Positions 33,070-43,612 of a stretch of 64,000 nucleotides of DNA are shown here, piece after piece (position 1 is the first letter of the stretch; each line of letters begins with the position of its first letter). This DNA is from Aristolochia californica. Its lineage: Eukaryota > Streptophyta > Magnoliopsida > Piperales > Aristolochiaceae. A model generated the notes under the pieces. The model was not told the origin of the DNA. It saw only the letters and a program-made list of their open reading frames with translations, and searched no databases. The DNA is taken from contig JARWKL010000001.1 of assembly GCA_029961685.1 (NCBI GenBank), positions 52,044,062 through 52,108,061 of the forward strand, given 5' to 3'. The position numbers and the translations under genes are program-made.

Positions 33070-36000
33070 ATGTCATCTGACAAATTAGATTTTTTTCCTA
33101 TTCATTTCACGGGTAAGAACTACACTACATCGGCATTTCAATTCCGCTTATTTATTATGGGAAAAGAATTATGGGGTCATATATATGGAAGTGATCCAGC
33201 ACCTCGAGAGGCCATAGCTATATCAAAGTGGACAACCATGGATGTAAGGGTAATGACCTGGATAATTGGTTCCAAGTTTGAAATTGCATGTTCCAATTTG
33301 ATGAATCGTCATCCTGTACTATCTCTAGATATCTATTTGAGTGAGCTTCTAAGGGGGGAATAGCGTATTTCCACTCAGACCGGCATGGAACGTCGGGCTA
33401 ATACTGATGCCCCTATTACTATGGCCTATGCAGCATAGGGGAGAAATCAGGGTAGGGACATGATGTCTGTCCAATGCTTTAATTGTAAAGAATTTGGTCA
33501 TTTTGCTCAAGATTGTTCTAAGAAGTTCTGTAAGTACTGCAAGCAAACAGGTCATCTCCTCGCCGCTTGTCCTATTCGCCCGACAAGAAAGAAGGGTACC
33601 GCTTATCATTCCTCCATAGGTGCTTCTAGTTCTACTACATTGCCTCCTGTTGTGCCGGTCACTCCGACTACTGTTCCTACAACCCCAACAAATCTAAGTA
33701 CACTCACTCCTAAAATGGTACAACAAATAATCATTTCTGTCCTCTCTACTTTTGGGCTCTCAGATAAGAATAAAGTCTCTACTCTACCATGGTATATTGA
33801 CTTTGGAGCTTCTAACCATATGACCAACACTGCTATTTCTCTTTCCAATGTCAAAAAGTATGACTGAAATCTGAAAATTAACATTGTTGATGGCAACTCT
33901 CTGCTTATCAGTGTTGTTGGTGATCTTTCTCCTATATTAGCTAATGTTTTTGTGTCCCCTGATCTCTCCACAAATCTTATTTCTGTTGGTCAGTTGGTTG
34001 ATAATAATTGTAATGATCCGTTCTCTCGATCTAGTTGTGTTGTGCAGGATCAAGCATCAGGGAAGATGATCGCGAAGGGGCCTAAAGTGGGACGACTCTT
34101 TCCCCTTCAAGTTTTTCTCTCTACCAATATTCCCCATGCTCCTTTACTTTCGTTTGCATGTAATGTTGTTAGTTCTGGAACTAAGATTTGGCATAGACGT
34201 CTCGGTCACCCAAACTTTGATGTACTTCGTATTGTGTTTAATTTTGGTTTATTAAAAAGTACAACATGATCTTCTCTTGATCTTTCATTTGAATGTTTAT
34301 CATGCAAACTTGTCAAAAGTAAAGTTCTACCTTTTCCTTATCATACATCTCATGCCTCATACTGTTTTGATATTATTCATAGTGATGTTTGGGGAATTGC
34401 TCCTGTTATTTCTTATGCGCATTATAAGTACTTTGTTACTTTTATTGATGACTTCAGACATTTTACTTGGGTCTACTTGTTATGGGCTAAGTCTGAAGTT
34501 TTTGTCGTATTTAAACACTTTCTTGTGCTTATTGAGACTCAATTCTCTACCAGCATCAAGGTATTGTACTCTAATTCTAGCAAAAAATACATGTCTAATG
34601 AGTTTCAGGATTTTCTTCAAAGCAAAAGTATCATCTCTCAGCGTTTGTAACCTTCAAAAAAATAGCGTTGCTGAGAGGAAAAATCGTCATCTTCTTGATG
34701 TGGTACGAACTCTTTTACTTGATTCATCTGTTCCTCCTCGTTTTCGGTGTGAAGTATTGTCTACTTTGGTTCATGTAATTGACCGCTTGCCTTCTCCAAC
34801 GTTGTATCATGTTTCTCCAATTTTTAAAGTTATTTGGTCATTCTCCTTCATATGTGGATCTTCAGACATTCAATTGTGTTTGTTTTGTGCATCTACCTGC
34901 TCATGAACGACATAAACATACAACCCAATTTGTTAAGTGTGTTTTTCTTGGTTATGCTATATCTCAAAAAGGCTATGTTTGCTATGATCCTCATGCCCGT
35001 TGAATACATGTTTCTCGGAATGTGGTTTTCTTTGAAAATCAATATTTCATTCCATCTCATGTTGTGCTACCATCTGCATCTTTACGTATTCTGCCTAGCT
35101 TTTATGAGCCCAATTCCACTTCATCTTGTGCCCTCTCATGATCCCGACCTAGCGCCTGCTCCTGATCTTCCTCCTGCTCCTGCTTCCACCACTCTTCGCC
35201 GGTCTACTCACCCTTCTCGTCCCCCTGATAGGTATGGTTTCTCCTCCATTGTCTCTCTTGTGGCTACTTTATTATCTATTTCCATTCCCTCTTGCTACAA
35301 ACAGGCAATGACACATGAGTATTGGCAAAAGACAATGCAAACAAAACTTCAAGCTCTTGAGGAGAATCACACTTGGGATGTTGTTACTTGCCCCCCTACT
35401 ATTAAGCCTCTTGGGCCTAAATGGGTTTTCTCTGTAAAGGTTCGATCAAATGGTTCTTTGGATCAATACAAAGTTCGCTTTGTAGCTTTGGGAACACATA
35501 GGAATATGGGATTGATTATGATTATACATTTGCTCCAGTTGCCAAGATGACCACGGTTCGTACTATTTTAGCTATTGCTGCTTCACAGTCCTGGCATCTG
35601 CATCCGATGGATGTGAAGAGTGCACTTCTACATGGTGATCTACAAGAAGATAACTACATGATGATTGCATCTGGTATGACTACTTCTTCTCCTCAGGATG
35701 TCTGCAAGCTACGCCATCCTCTGTATGGGCTTAAGCAAGTTTCCTAGGCTTGGTTTGAGAAGTTTTAAGGTACACTTCTTATCCACAAATTTACACAAAG
35801 TCAGTAGGGTTATTCTCTCTTCTTTCACAAATCGGCATCGGGCATAGTCCTTCTCTTGGTCTATGTGGATGATATTATCCTTATTGGCACTAACTCTGGC
35901 CTGATTACTAAGTTCCGGTAGCTACTGGATGCCACCTTCCATATGAAAGATCTGGGCCAGCTCACGTATTTCTTAGGACTAGAAGTACATCATCGGGCCA

Positions 36001-36819
36001 AAGGTATTTCCCTAAATCAGCACAAGTATACTCAAGATATAATTTACCTTGGCTAGTTTGGCGGACACTTCTTCTGTTGCTACGCCTATGGAGGTGAATG
36101 TGAAATATAGGAAAGATGAAGGGGACCTTCTTGATGATCCTACTCTATATCGGCGTTTGGTTGGGAGTCTCATCTACTTGACCACGACTCGCCCAGATAT
36201 CTCCTATGACGTTCATTAGGTCAGTCAATTTATGTCTTCTCCTCGGCATCTTCATCTTGCTGCAGTTTGACGCATCATCTACTATCTTCGAGGTTCTCCT
36301 ACTCGTAGGTTATTCTTTCCTACCAGCTTATCTCTTCAACTTGTTGCATACAATGATGTTGATTGGGCTGGGTACCCCGATACCCGTCGCTCTACTACAA
36401 GTTGGTGTATGTTTTTAGAGGTTGTCTTGATTTCTTGGAAATGTAAGAAATAAGATCGTGTGTCCAAGTCATTTACTGAGGCCGAGTATCGTGCCATGTC
36501 TATTGCGTGTTCTGAAATTATATGGCTACGCGGTCTTCTTGAAGAACTTAAGTTTCCTCAGACTACCTCTACACCTCTTCAGGCGGATAACACTAGTACT
36601 ATTCAGATTGCTACCAATCCTGTGTTCCATGAACGCACCAAGCATATTAAAGTTGATTATCATTCTATCCGAGATACCTTGGAGCGTCGAGTGATATCTC
36701 TTCCTTACATCTCTTCGAATCTCCAAGTGGCTGATGTCTTCACCAAAGTAATGACTCAACACCGCCATAATTTTGTGATTGGTAAATTTTTGTTGGTCGA
36801 CTTACCAACATCAATTTGA
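33070..36819 (+). pseudogene. Element B copia gag-pol pseudogene
   Basis: Gag starts MSSDKLDFFPIHFTGKNY but loses its middle after about 95 codons. Two zinc knuckles follow (CFNCKEFGHFAQDC and CKYCKQTGHLLAAC) near 33470-33575. The protease motif is WYIDFGASNHM (33790; expected D-S-G-A changed to D-F-G-A). A degenerate integrase spans about 34190-35050, with a reading-frame break near 34270. Reverse transcriptase shows LGPKWVFSVKV, MDVKSALLHGDLQEDNY, PLYGLKQ and YVDDIILIGT (about 35860). RNase H runs to NPVFHERTKHIKVDYH and the final DVFTK motif. There are many stops, and the protease active-site change adds to the loss of function. Confidence 0.88.
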
Positions 36820-36826
36820 GGGGGGA

Positions 36827-37270
36827 TGTTACCATATTTTGGAATTCATATAAGTTAGAAGTTATATTAATGTTAGTTGTTTAGATATTTACATGTATAT
36901 AGGTTAATAAGCAAGGATTAATGGGCTAGGTTGTCTTGTGCTTAACCTAACCCTATGTTTAAATAGAAGATAAAGGGAGGGAAGAGGTGCTCCCGATTTT
37001 TCAGCTTCTCTTTTGTGTGGGTGTGGTCCTCATTCTCAAAGCTTGGAGCTCTTAGCTGTTGTTGTTCCAGGACCCTATTGGGTAAATTTTCTTGGTCGCT
37101 ACTGCTTCCTCCAGCAACTAGGTTTCTCTCGGTAGATTCAGAGTTTGGAGATCTTTATTTTGGCTGCTCACGATTGCTCCTCTTGGTGGAAATCCTTGGT
37201 CGTTGCTACTCTCTTCAGCAACTCAGTTTGGTTGTTCCAGCAGCCACTCTTGTACTAGAAAATATTGTCA
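36827..37270 (+). repeat. Element B 3' LTR (444 bp)
   Basis: Follows the purine tract, ends attgtca and is followed by the gcaac duplication. Unlike the 5' copy it is not interrupted. Confidence 0.9.
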
Positions 37271-37275
37271 GCAAC

Positions 37276-38765
37276 CACATGCTGCTTTTTACTCTTCAAT
37301 GCAACCAACTTCCCTCCAACTAAAGTGCAATACCTAGAAGTAGACTTCCTATCATCAGGTGATCTAGCCTAATTTGCCTTCGCAAATCCTTCAATGTTGA
37401 GGTAACCGTGACATTTATATAGAAGTCTATTGCCTGGAGCTCTTTTTAAATATCAAAGGATCCTCTCCAGAGCTTGCCAATTAATAACTTATGGTTTGTG
37501 CATGTATTGACTAACCACACTTATAACATATACTAAATTTGGTTTGGTCACTATAATATAAATGTGTTTCCTAACAAGTCTCTAAAATTTTCCCACATCC
37601 ACATCTTCACTGAAGGTTGCACACGACTTGGTGTTAGCATCCATGGGAGTACCTATTGGTTGACATCCCATCATCTCTGTGTCTTCTAGTAGATCAATAA
37701 CATACTTCCTCTGAGATAAGATAATCCCATGTTTTGACTAGAAGACCTCAACACCCAAAAATTATTTCAGAAGTCAAAAGTCTCTTGTTTTTTATTTCCT
37801 TGCATATATTCGCTTTGACTTTTTTTATTCCTTCCACATCATCGCCAGTTAAGATAATATCATCTACATAAACTGCCAATAATACACTTCCCTTCAAGGT
37901 ATTCTTGACAAATACGAAATGATTAACTGAGCATCTATGTAACCCAAATCGTAACATTGTTTGGCTAAATTTGTTGAACCAAGCCCGAGGAGACTGTTTT
38001 AAACCATATAATGATTTCTTCAATCGGCATATCAACTTCCCCTCAACCACAAGACTAGGGTGTTATGCATATAGATCTCCTCAATATCACCATTTAAGAA
38101 ATCATTTTTCACATTGAGTTGATATACCGGCCAAGAGGAATTTGTAACAATTGATAATAGGATTTGTACTGAATTTAACTTGGCCACCGAAGAGAACGTT
38201 TCCTCGTAATCAACTTAAGATCGGACACAAAACCATCAAGGTTGTGCTTGATGGTAAAAACACATTTATAGCCCATGAGGTTTTTTTCAAAAGGAAACAA
38301 GGCCAAGGTCCATGTCTGGTTCTCAAATAAAGCATTCATTTCCTCTTCCATTATCATCTTCCATCCTGGATGTCTCACAACCTTCTGATACGACTGTGGG
38401 ATAGATAAAAAAGAGATATATGCAAGGAATTGACAATAGGAAGAAGACAAATGATGATGAGAAACAAAATGGGATATAGGGTGAGAAGTGGAGGGCCCAG
38501 TGCCAGTTCTAGGCTCCTTCTGCAGAGCTATGAGCCTAGTATCAAACTGTGGACCAAATACGATATGAGAAGATGGGCTTACCTCAGAGGGGTCCGTAAA
38601 CTCTATAGGTGTGGTATATGCTATTGCTCCAGGGGGTGAAATCGATCCGCATGAAGTGGCACAACAGGTCTTGCAGTTGCCTGGACTGATGAAAGACCCA
38701 AAGCATCTTTTGAAGAACAAAAATAAGTGTCCTAAAAAATAGTTGTTAGAAGATATAAGCAAGCA
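37276..38765 (-). pseudogene. Element A, main copia pol remnant
   Basis: From the minus strand, 5' to 3': a short integrase tail (38760-38500); the reverse-transcriptase start (HPGWKMIMEEEMNALFENQ, TWTL, MGYKCVFTIKHNLDG); CRLKKSLYGLKQSPRAWFN; the catalytic AVYVDDIILTG (about 37870); then a degenerate RNase H leading to 37276, where element B begins. Frameshifts near 38200 and 37750 break it. Gag, protease, most of integrase and the 5' LTR are missing, so the copy is truncated near 38770. Confidence 0.85.
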
Positions 38766-39173
38766 TGTGTATTATTGTTGTAATTATCTTATTTTTTTTT
38801 TATCTTCCTCACCGCTATAGGGTGAAGGGTATAACACTAAAACTAACAAAATAAAGCATTAGACGATGATGATCAAAACAATGCAAAAACAAATATTTAA
38901 CCTTATTGTGAGCAACTGAGACAGCAATAAAAGCAGCCACTTTTGGCCACTTTGATAGCAAAGTAGAACTCTCCATTGGGAGGCCCCTGAACAAAAATGA
39001 TACACACCCACCTTGCATTATCTACCATCAGGTGAGGAAAGGCATGTGCACTTCTTTATCTCCCCTGCCCCTTCATCAACAGAAATTTCAGATCTGTTGG
39101 CCCTAATAATTTTTTATCTAACGAAGTTTTTGTAAACAAAGAATGATAAGCAGATTCGTGGGAAGGAAAAGAA
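38766..39173. other. 3' flank of the glycosyltransferase gene
   Basis: No gene seen. It should contain the 3' untranslated region and polyadenylation signal of the minus-strand gene ending at 39174. It separates that gene from the truncated end of element A. Confidence 0.4.
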
Positions 39174-42100
39174 TCAGAATTTTGCACAACGTTGAGGCAG
39201 GCCAGTCTGATGATCCACAATCACCATCTCTGTCTGATTTTTGCACTCAAGAACATCTTGTCCTAGTTTGGCCCCAGCAGATTTCAATCCCCTCAGAGAA
39301 GAGGCCTGGTTGAAGAGATTAATCACCGGAAGCTTCGAGGCTGGAGGCAGCTTACTTGAAGGCAACAAATCTCTGAAATCAGTCTTGAACAGGGGCACCT
39401 CGAAATCGCCCTTATCATGCCTGACAACATTATCCTTGGCACTAATGTGTGCTCCAGGTTCCATGTGATTCGTCGAGAAGCTCTGCTGATTCGGGAAGTT
39501 GGGGTAGAGACTCACATAGCCTCTCAGATACATCATATCTATCAGAAATTTCTTCCACGAAGCTTGCCAACCATTAGTTCTGGACTTGGGTATTTGAACC
39601 GGATTTTGCTTCGCATCGTCCGTGAACCTCATGGTCATGTAAACATAGAATTCTCTCCACTGCTTGGGGAAGAACACTGCACCCCAACTGCAGGGTAACT
39701 GGTGCAGATACGGGGTGTTCGGGTGAATGTTCATGAAGAAGCTTGTTGCGTTCCACCTGGGTCTCTCTTTCACCACTTCAACCAACCGAGGTGTGTAGAG
39801 CGAGATGGATGCCAGTTCAGGGAGGGAGATCTGTGGGTCGTAGTGATAGACTAAGAGTGAGTACTTGATCCAGAGATAGTAATACGGTGAGACCTCGATA
39901 TCGTCTTCCAGCAGAAGGCCAAAGTCATTATCGGATGCCGGGTACCAGCTCTCACTCACGGCTCGGATCAAACCCCCCTGGATGATTCTCCTGCGCAGAG
40001 TTTTGGGACCATGGGGCCAGTCGTATGAGCCAATAAGCCTAATAGTTTCTTCATCAACCTTGCTGTCCATGTTGAAGCTGATGGGGATTTCATCACCAAC
40101 ATAGTAGGCCTCGCTCAGAGATTTGAGAAGACGTTGCAGAGACGTAGCTCGGTTTTGTGTGACAATGTTTACAGATATTCTCATGCGATTCCAATCTACG
40201 GGCATGCAACAGTTCAAATCGTTCAGTAATGTAGAAAATAAGAAATCATCAACTGATTGAGAGAGATTCATTAGTGAGATAAGAGTTACACGAGTCTTAC
40301 TTGGCAAAGCCGTGGATCTAAGGTCAGCCATCCATAAAACCTTGGTTACCGAGGGCCTAGGAAGAAATACCAGACTGGCACTGCTTGAATTTCTCTCGAC
40401 AGCCATTTTAAGAGCACTCTTGACATCCGGATCAATATCAGCAACCGCTATCACCACACTGGGATTATGAATTTTGATCAATCCTTTCATGCTTGTGTAG
40501 ACGGTTTGTATAACAGGCACTTCTGAATCGGAGATTCCTCCAATGGCTCCCGCATCCAAATGGAAAATTTTGAACCTCCTCTCTCGACAAACCGACCTGG
40601 GCCAGTTCAGAGCAGTTGCAGCCTCTTCGCAGGGACAATACTTCCCTCCAGAAACAGCAATGTATGCTTTTCTCCCAACAGTTGTTCGGAACTTCTCAAG
40701 AAGGGGTGCCAACGCTTTTACCTCATCAAGAGAGTGAGCATAGAAAAGGGCATCGATTTTTTGAGGAAACATTGCAGCCCATTGAGTTATGTAGCCGGTT
40801 GAGAGGGCTCGCCACCATTGATCATCTCGAACTTGTACAATGTCTTTGAAGATAGCCGTCGTTTCAGAGACATAAGCCAACCTATGTTCACTGTCTCCCC
40901 ATGTCTCTTTGTCGTTGGGATCCACAGGAAGTACGAAAGAACCAGCATTTCTGTATTTTTGAAGCTGATAACTGCACAAATACAAACAGCAACTATTAGA
41001 ATTCAATCAAGAAGATGATGACAAATGAGGTTTCTATCAATTTGAATATGAATCTGAATCTAACTGGAGATCAAGTCCTACTATAATAGATGACAAATCC
41101 ATCGGTTGGCTCTAAAGCATAGGAATTTTGATTAGCTGACGAGTTTCATATTGAAAATTTAAATTTTGATAATTCAGATTTGTAAGATTTATCGAGCACA
41201 TGCTCACCTGAGATGAAGATCCTCCCCGGTCATAAAAGTGAAAGGGGTCTCCACAAAAAGTGTTTTGACAAGATCTGAAGACAAAAACCAGGAACTTGAC
41301 AGAAAATCCACCTGCACTATTCTGTCCAGTATAATATCATAAGCTGGGTCAGGCAAGTAAAGTCCTGCCTCCTTTGATCGGAACTTCCTGTAGCTTGGGA
41401 AGGTAAAATCTTTCTGTCTAAATGGCAAGATCCTCCCTATGCTCCCAAGAACTGAATTCTTGTACTTGTCTGTCCCAGCCACATGTGACAAGATCTCCAA
41501 CATTCTCTTACCAGGGATTATATCATCGTCAAGAATGTAAACAAAGTCTGCTTCTGTTTGCAGAGCCATCTGAAACCTTCCGTAATACTTGAAGTCGTAG
41601 TTTGAACTCACAAAGCTGATCTTCGAATTGTTGTAGCTCTCAACAATTCTTTTAAGCGAAAGCTCATTGGGGCTCCCAAATGAGAGCACCCAGACGCTGT
41701 GGAATGGTATGGTTTGCTGGAGTAACGAATCCAACTGCGCACAGAGCGTCTTCCTCTTGAAGTGGTTCAAAATAACTGTAATTTTTGGGACATTTGGACC
41801 TCTTTGATCCCATTTTGAGCTCATCCGCATCAACTCAGAGAGAGTTTCAGGCCCAAAGGATCTTTTCTGGAATCCCAAAACTTCATCATAGAGTTCTCTC
41901 TTTAACTTGATCATTTGGGCATCGTTTGATTTCTTCTGAGAAAAATCTATTTGTTCGAGCTCGCAGACTTCGGATGGCGTCGGGAGTTCGGATTGAAGAG
42001 CGTAGTTTTCCTGATAATGGTTCAGAATGCTGGGTTGGATGATGTATTTTTTCCATCTCTGGGCGATTTGGGTTGCCCATGTGAAGTCAGGCTTGGTTTG

Positions 42101-42304
42101 TAAATCCACAGCAGGGCTCATGTAATAGAGGAGGAAAGTGGCATATATTGTGAAAGCGAACTGGAAGCACGTGAGCAAGGCTACCAGACGAGCAGAACCA
42201 CTCCTATGAGCCCTCAAAACTTTTGCTTTTCCATCAACATAATCACTGAGCATGCCTTCTAAGTAATCTCCACTCCTCGTTCTCGGACATGGAAATAAAC
42301 CCAT
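39174..42304 (-). CDS. Two-domain glycosyltransferase-like type II membrane protein
   Basis: Coding exons 42304-41208 (exon itself open to the acceptor at 42336) and 40971-39174, joined GT-AG in frame, give about 964 aa. A short N-terminal cytosolic part precedes one membrane helix (about residues 39-62), as in Golgi type II enzymes. The first half is a GT2-like fold: KITVILNHFKRKTLCAQLDSLL, then VYILDDDIIPG with an acidic triad near residues 259-261. The second half, after MRISVNIVTQNRATSLQRLL, has LLLEDDIEVSPYYYLW near 720-723. It ends in a conserved-looking cysteine-containing tail. It resembles an uncharacterised plant protein family with one Arabidopsis member that I recall near At5g12260, annotated only as a glycosyl-group transferase; substrate unknown. 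The start is uncertain: exon 2 stays open upstream of the chosen Met (DPINAYLRFYL), and a well-formed upstream exon exists at 43562-43612. Otherwise intact. Confidence 0.85.
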
Positions 42305-42639
42305 TAGGTAGAACCTCAGATATGCATTGATAGGATCTGCCAAATAATAACAAAAAAGGAATATGAATTCAGGACCAGATTGAAGTGAAATAAGCTGACA
42401 GATTAGAGAAAACGATACGAAAAGAGGAGCAGGACATAGATTAGATGTGAAATATGCGAAGATGCTTCAAAGTTCTTAGCTAGAAACAGAGCACTCAGGT
42501 ACCCAAGCACCAGAACAAAAAAACCGCCTCAAGAGAGTGAATTGAAAGAAGGAAAGCACTTAGTAGTCAATTACAAAACTATCTGCCATCAGAGAGAAGG
42601 AAATAACCAGCTTGACTGAAGCAAAATTCGAAGCTATCT

Positions 42640-42865
42640 TAATGTAATGAATCTTCAGAATCAGCCCAGTAAAGACCCAGAAAGTTGAGATAGGATGCTA
42701 TGCAATTGGATGCGCCAACAATGGCATCCCAAAATCCGTAAACAGAGATCCAAACGATGATGAGAAGCCGCAAATGTTCAGGTTCAGAGAGGATGGAACA
42801 GAAACAAAGATGTGAACACCCAAGAGAGTGGTATAGATCGTGTGCCAAAGGTTATATATATAAAG
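42640..42865 (-). promoter_or_regulatory. Candidate TATA box and leader of the glycosyltransferase gene
   Basis: On the minus strand, TTTATATATATAACC (about 42851-42865) is a strong TATA-like sequence about 510 bases upstream of the coding exon's acceptor. The presumed leader below it contains a short ATG-stop frame (MPLLAHPIA, near 42725-42695). This model conflicts with use of the upstream exon at 43562-43612; both may be alternative starts. Confidence 0.3.
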
Positions 42866-43561
42866 CTATTTTGGGGACTCAAGAAGAAAACTGAATCTAA
42901 TGTCACATGGGTTGAACAGTGAGAAGAAACTGAGAAAGGCGTTGGGTTCACATCTTCTCATACATTCCCCCTTCTGACACCATTAAAAAGCCGGTTTTGA
43001 AGGCGTGGAAATGGCAAAAATCCGCGTTTAATATACAGCCTCTCACGTATTGGGAGCAAAGTGCTCTCTTCTGTATTTTTACGTCTTCATAATTAAACAC
43101 TGGTTCTCCTTCATTCTCTTTCTTTTTCTTTGCTGTGACATAAACCCAAAGGAACCCAGCAAAAGAATTAAGAGTTCTAGTTATGAAAAGAAGGAAAAGG
43201 TTGAGAATTCTGTTGTGGTTTAAATGATTTCTCCTGGGAAATCAAACAAATGAATGGTAATTCATAAGAGATTGTTGAATAGTCGCATTATCCGTTTTTA
43301 CAGAAAACTAAAATTACTGGATACAGAACCGAAATTCAGAGAGAGTTATAATTCGATTTACCGGTAAATCCAGCCAAAACGAACTCACCGAATTCTGGAA
43401 CTTCATTTAAATACCAAACCTCGAAAAACACTAAACAATATTCAAACCTGTCTTAGACTCAAATCCCAAGAACAGTAATTCAATCTCTCGGAAGAAGCTT
43501 GAAATGTTATTAAACAAGGACAACCGAAAAATAAAAAATAAAAAAAAATCGAGTTTCATAC

Positions 43562-43612
43562 CTTGATTAAGAAAGTAAAATTCGCCGCCCAAGTCACCCC
43601 TATTTCTTTCTC
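43562..43612 (-). other. Candidate upstream exon of the glycosyltransferase gene
   Basis: On the minus strand, 51 bases lie between TTTGCAG and AAG/GTATGA, both good splice sites. Joined to the acceptor at 42336, the frame stays open and reads RGDLGGEFYFLNQ before DPINAYLR. No ATG is in the exon, so an additional exon or a downstream Met would be needed. Confidence 0.35.

Larger units (their letters stand above)
29410..37270 (+). mobile_element. Element B: Ty1/copia element, nested in A and interrupted by C
   Basis: LTRs start tgttaccatattttgg at 29410 and 36827. The 5' LTR is split by element C, continuing at 32711-32738, and is followed by the primer-binding site tggtatcagagt (32739-32750). 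A purine tract (gagggggga) precedes the 3' LTR. A perfect 5 bp target duplication, gcaac, flanks the element (29405-29409 and 37271-37275). Coding domains gag, protease, integrase, reverse transcriptase and RNase H are in copia order but broken by stops and deletions. Confidence 0.93.
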
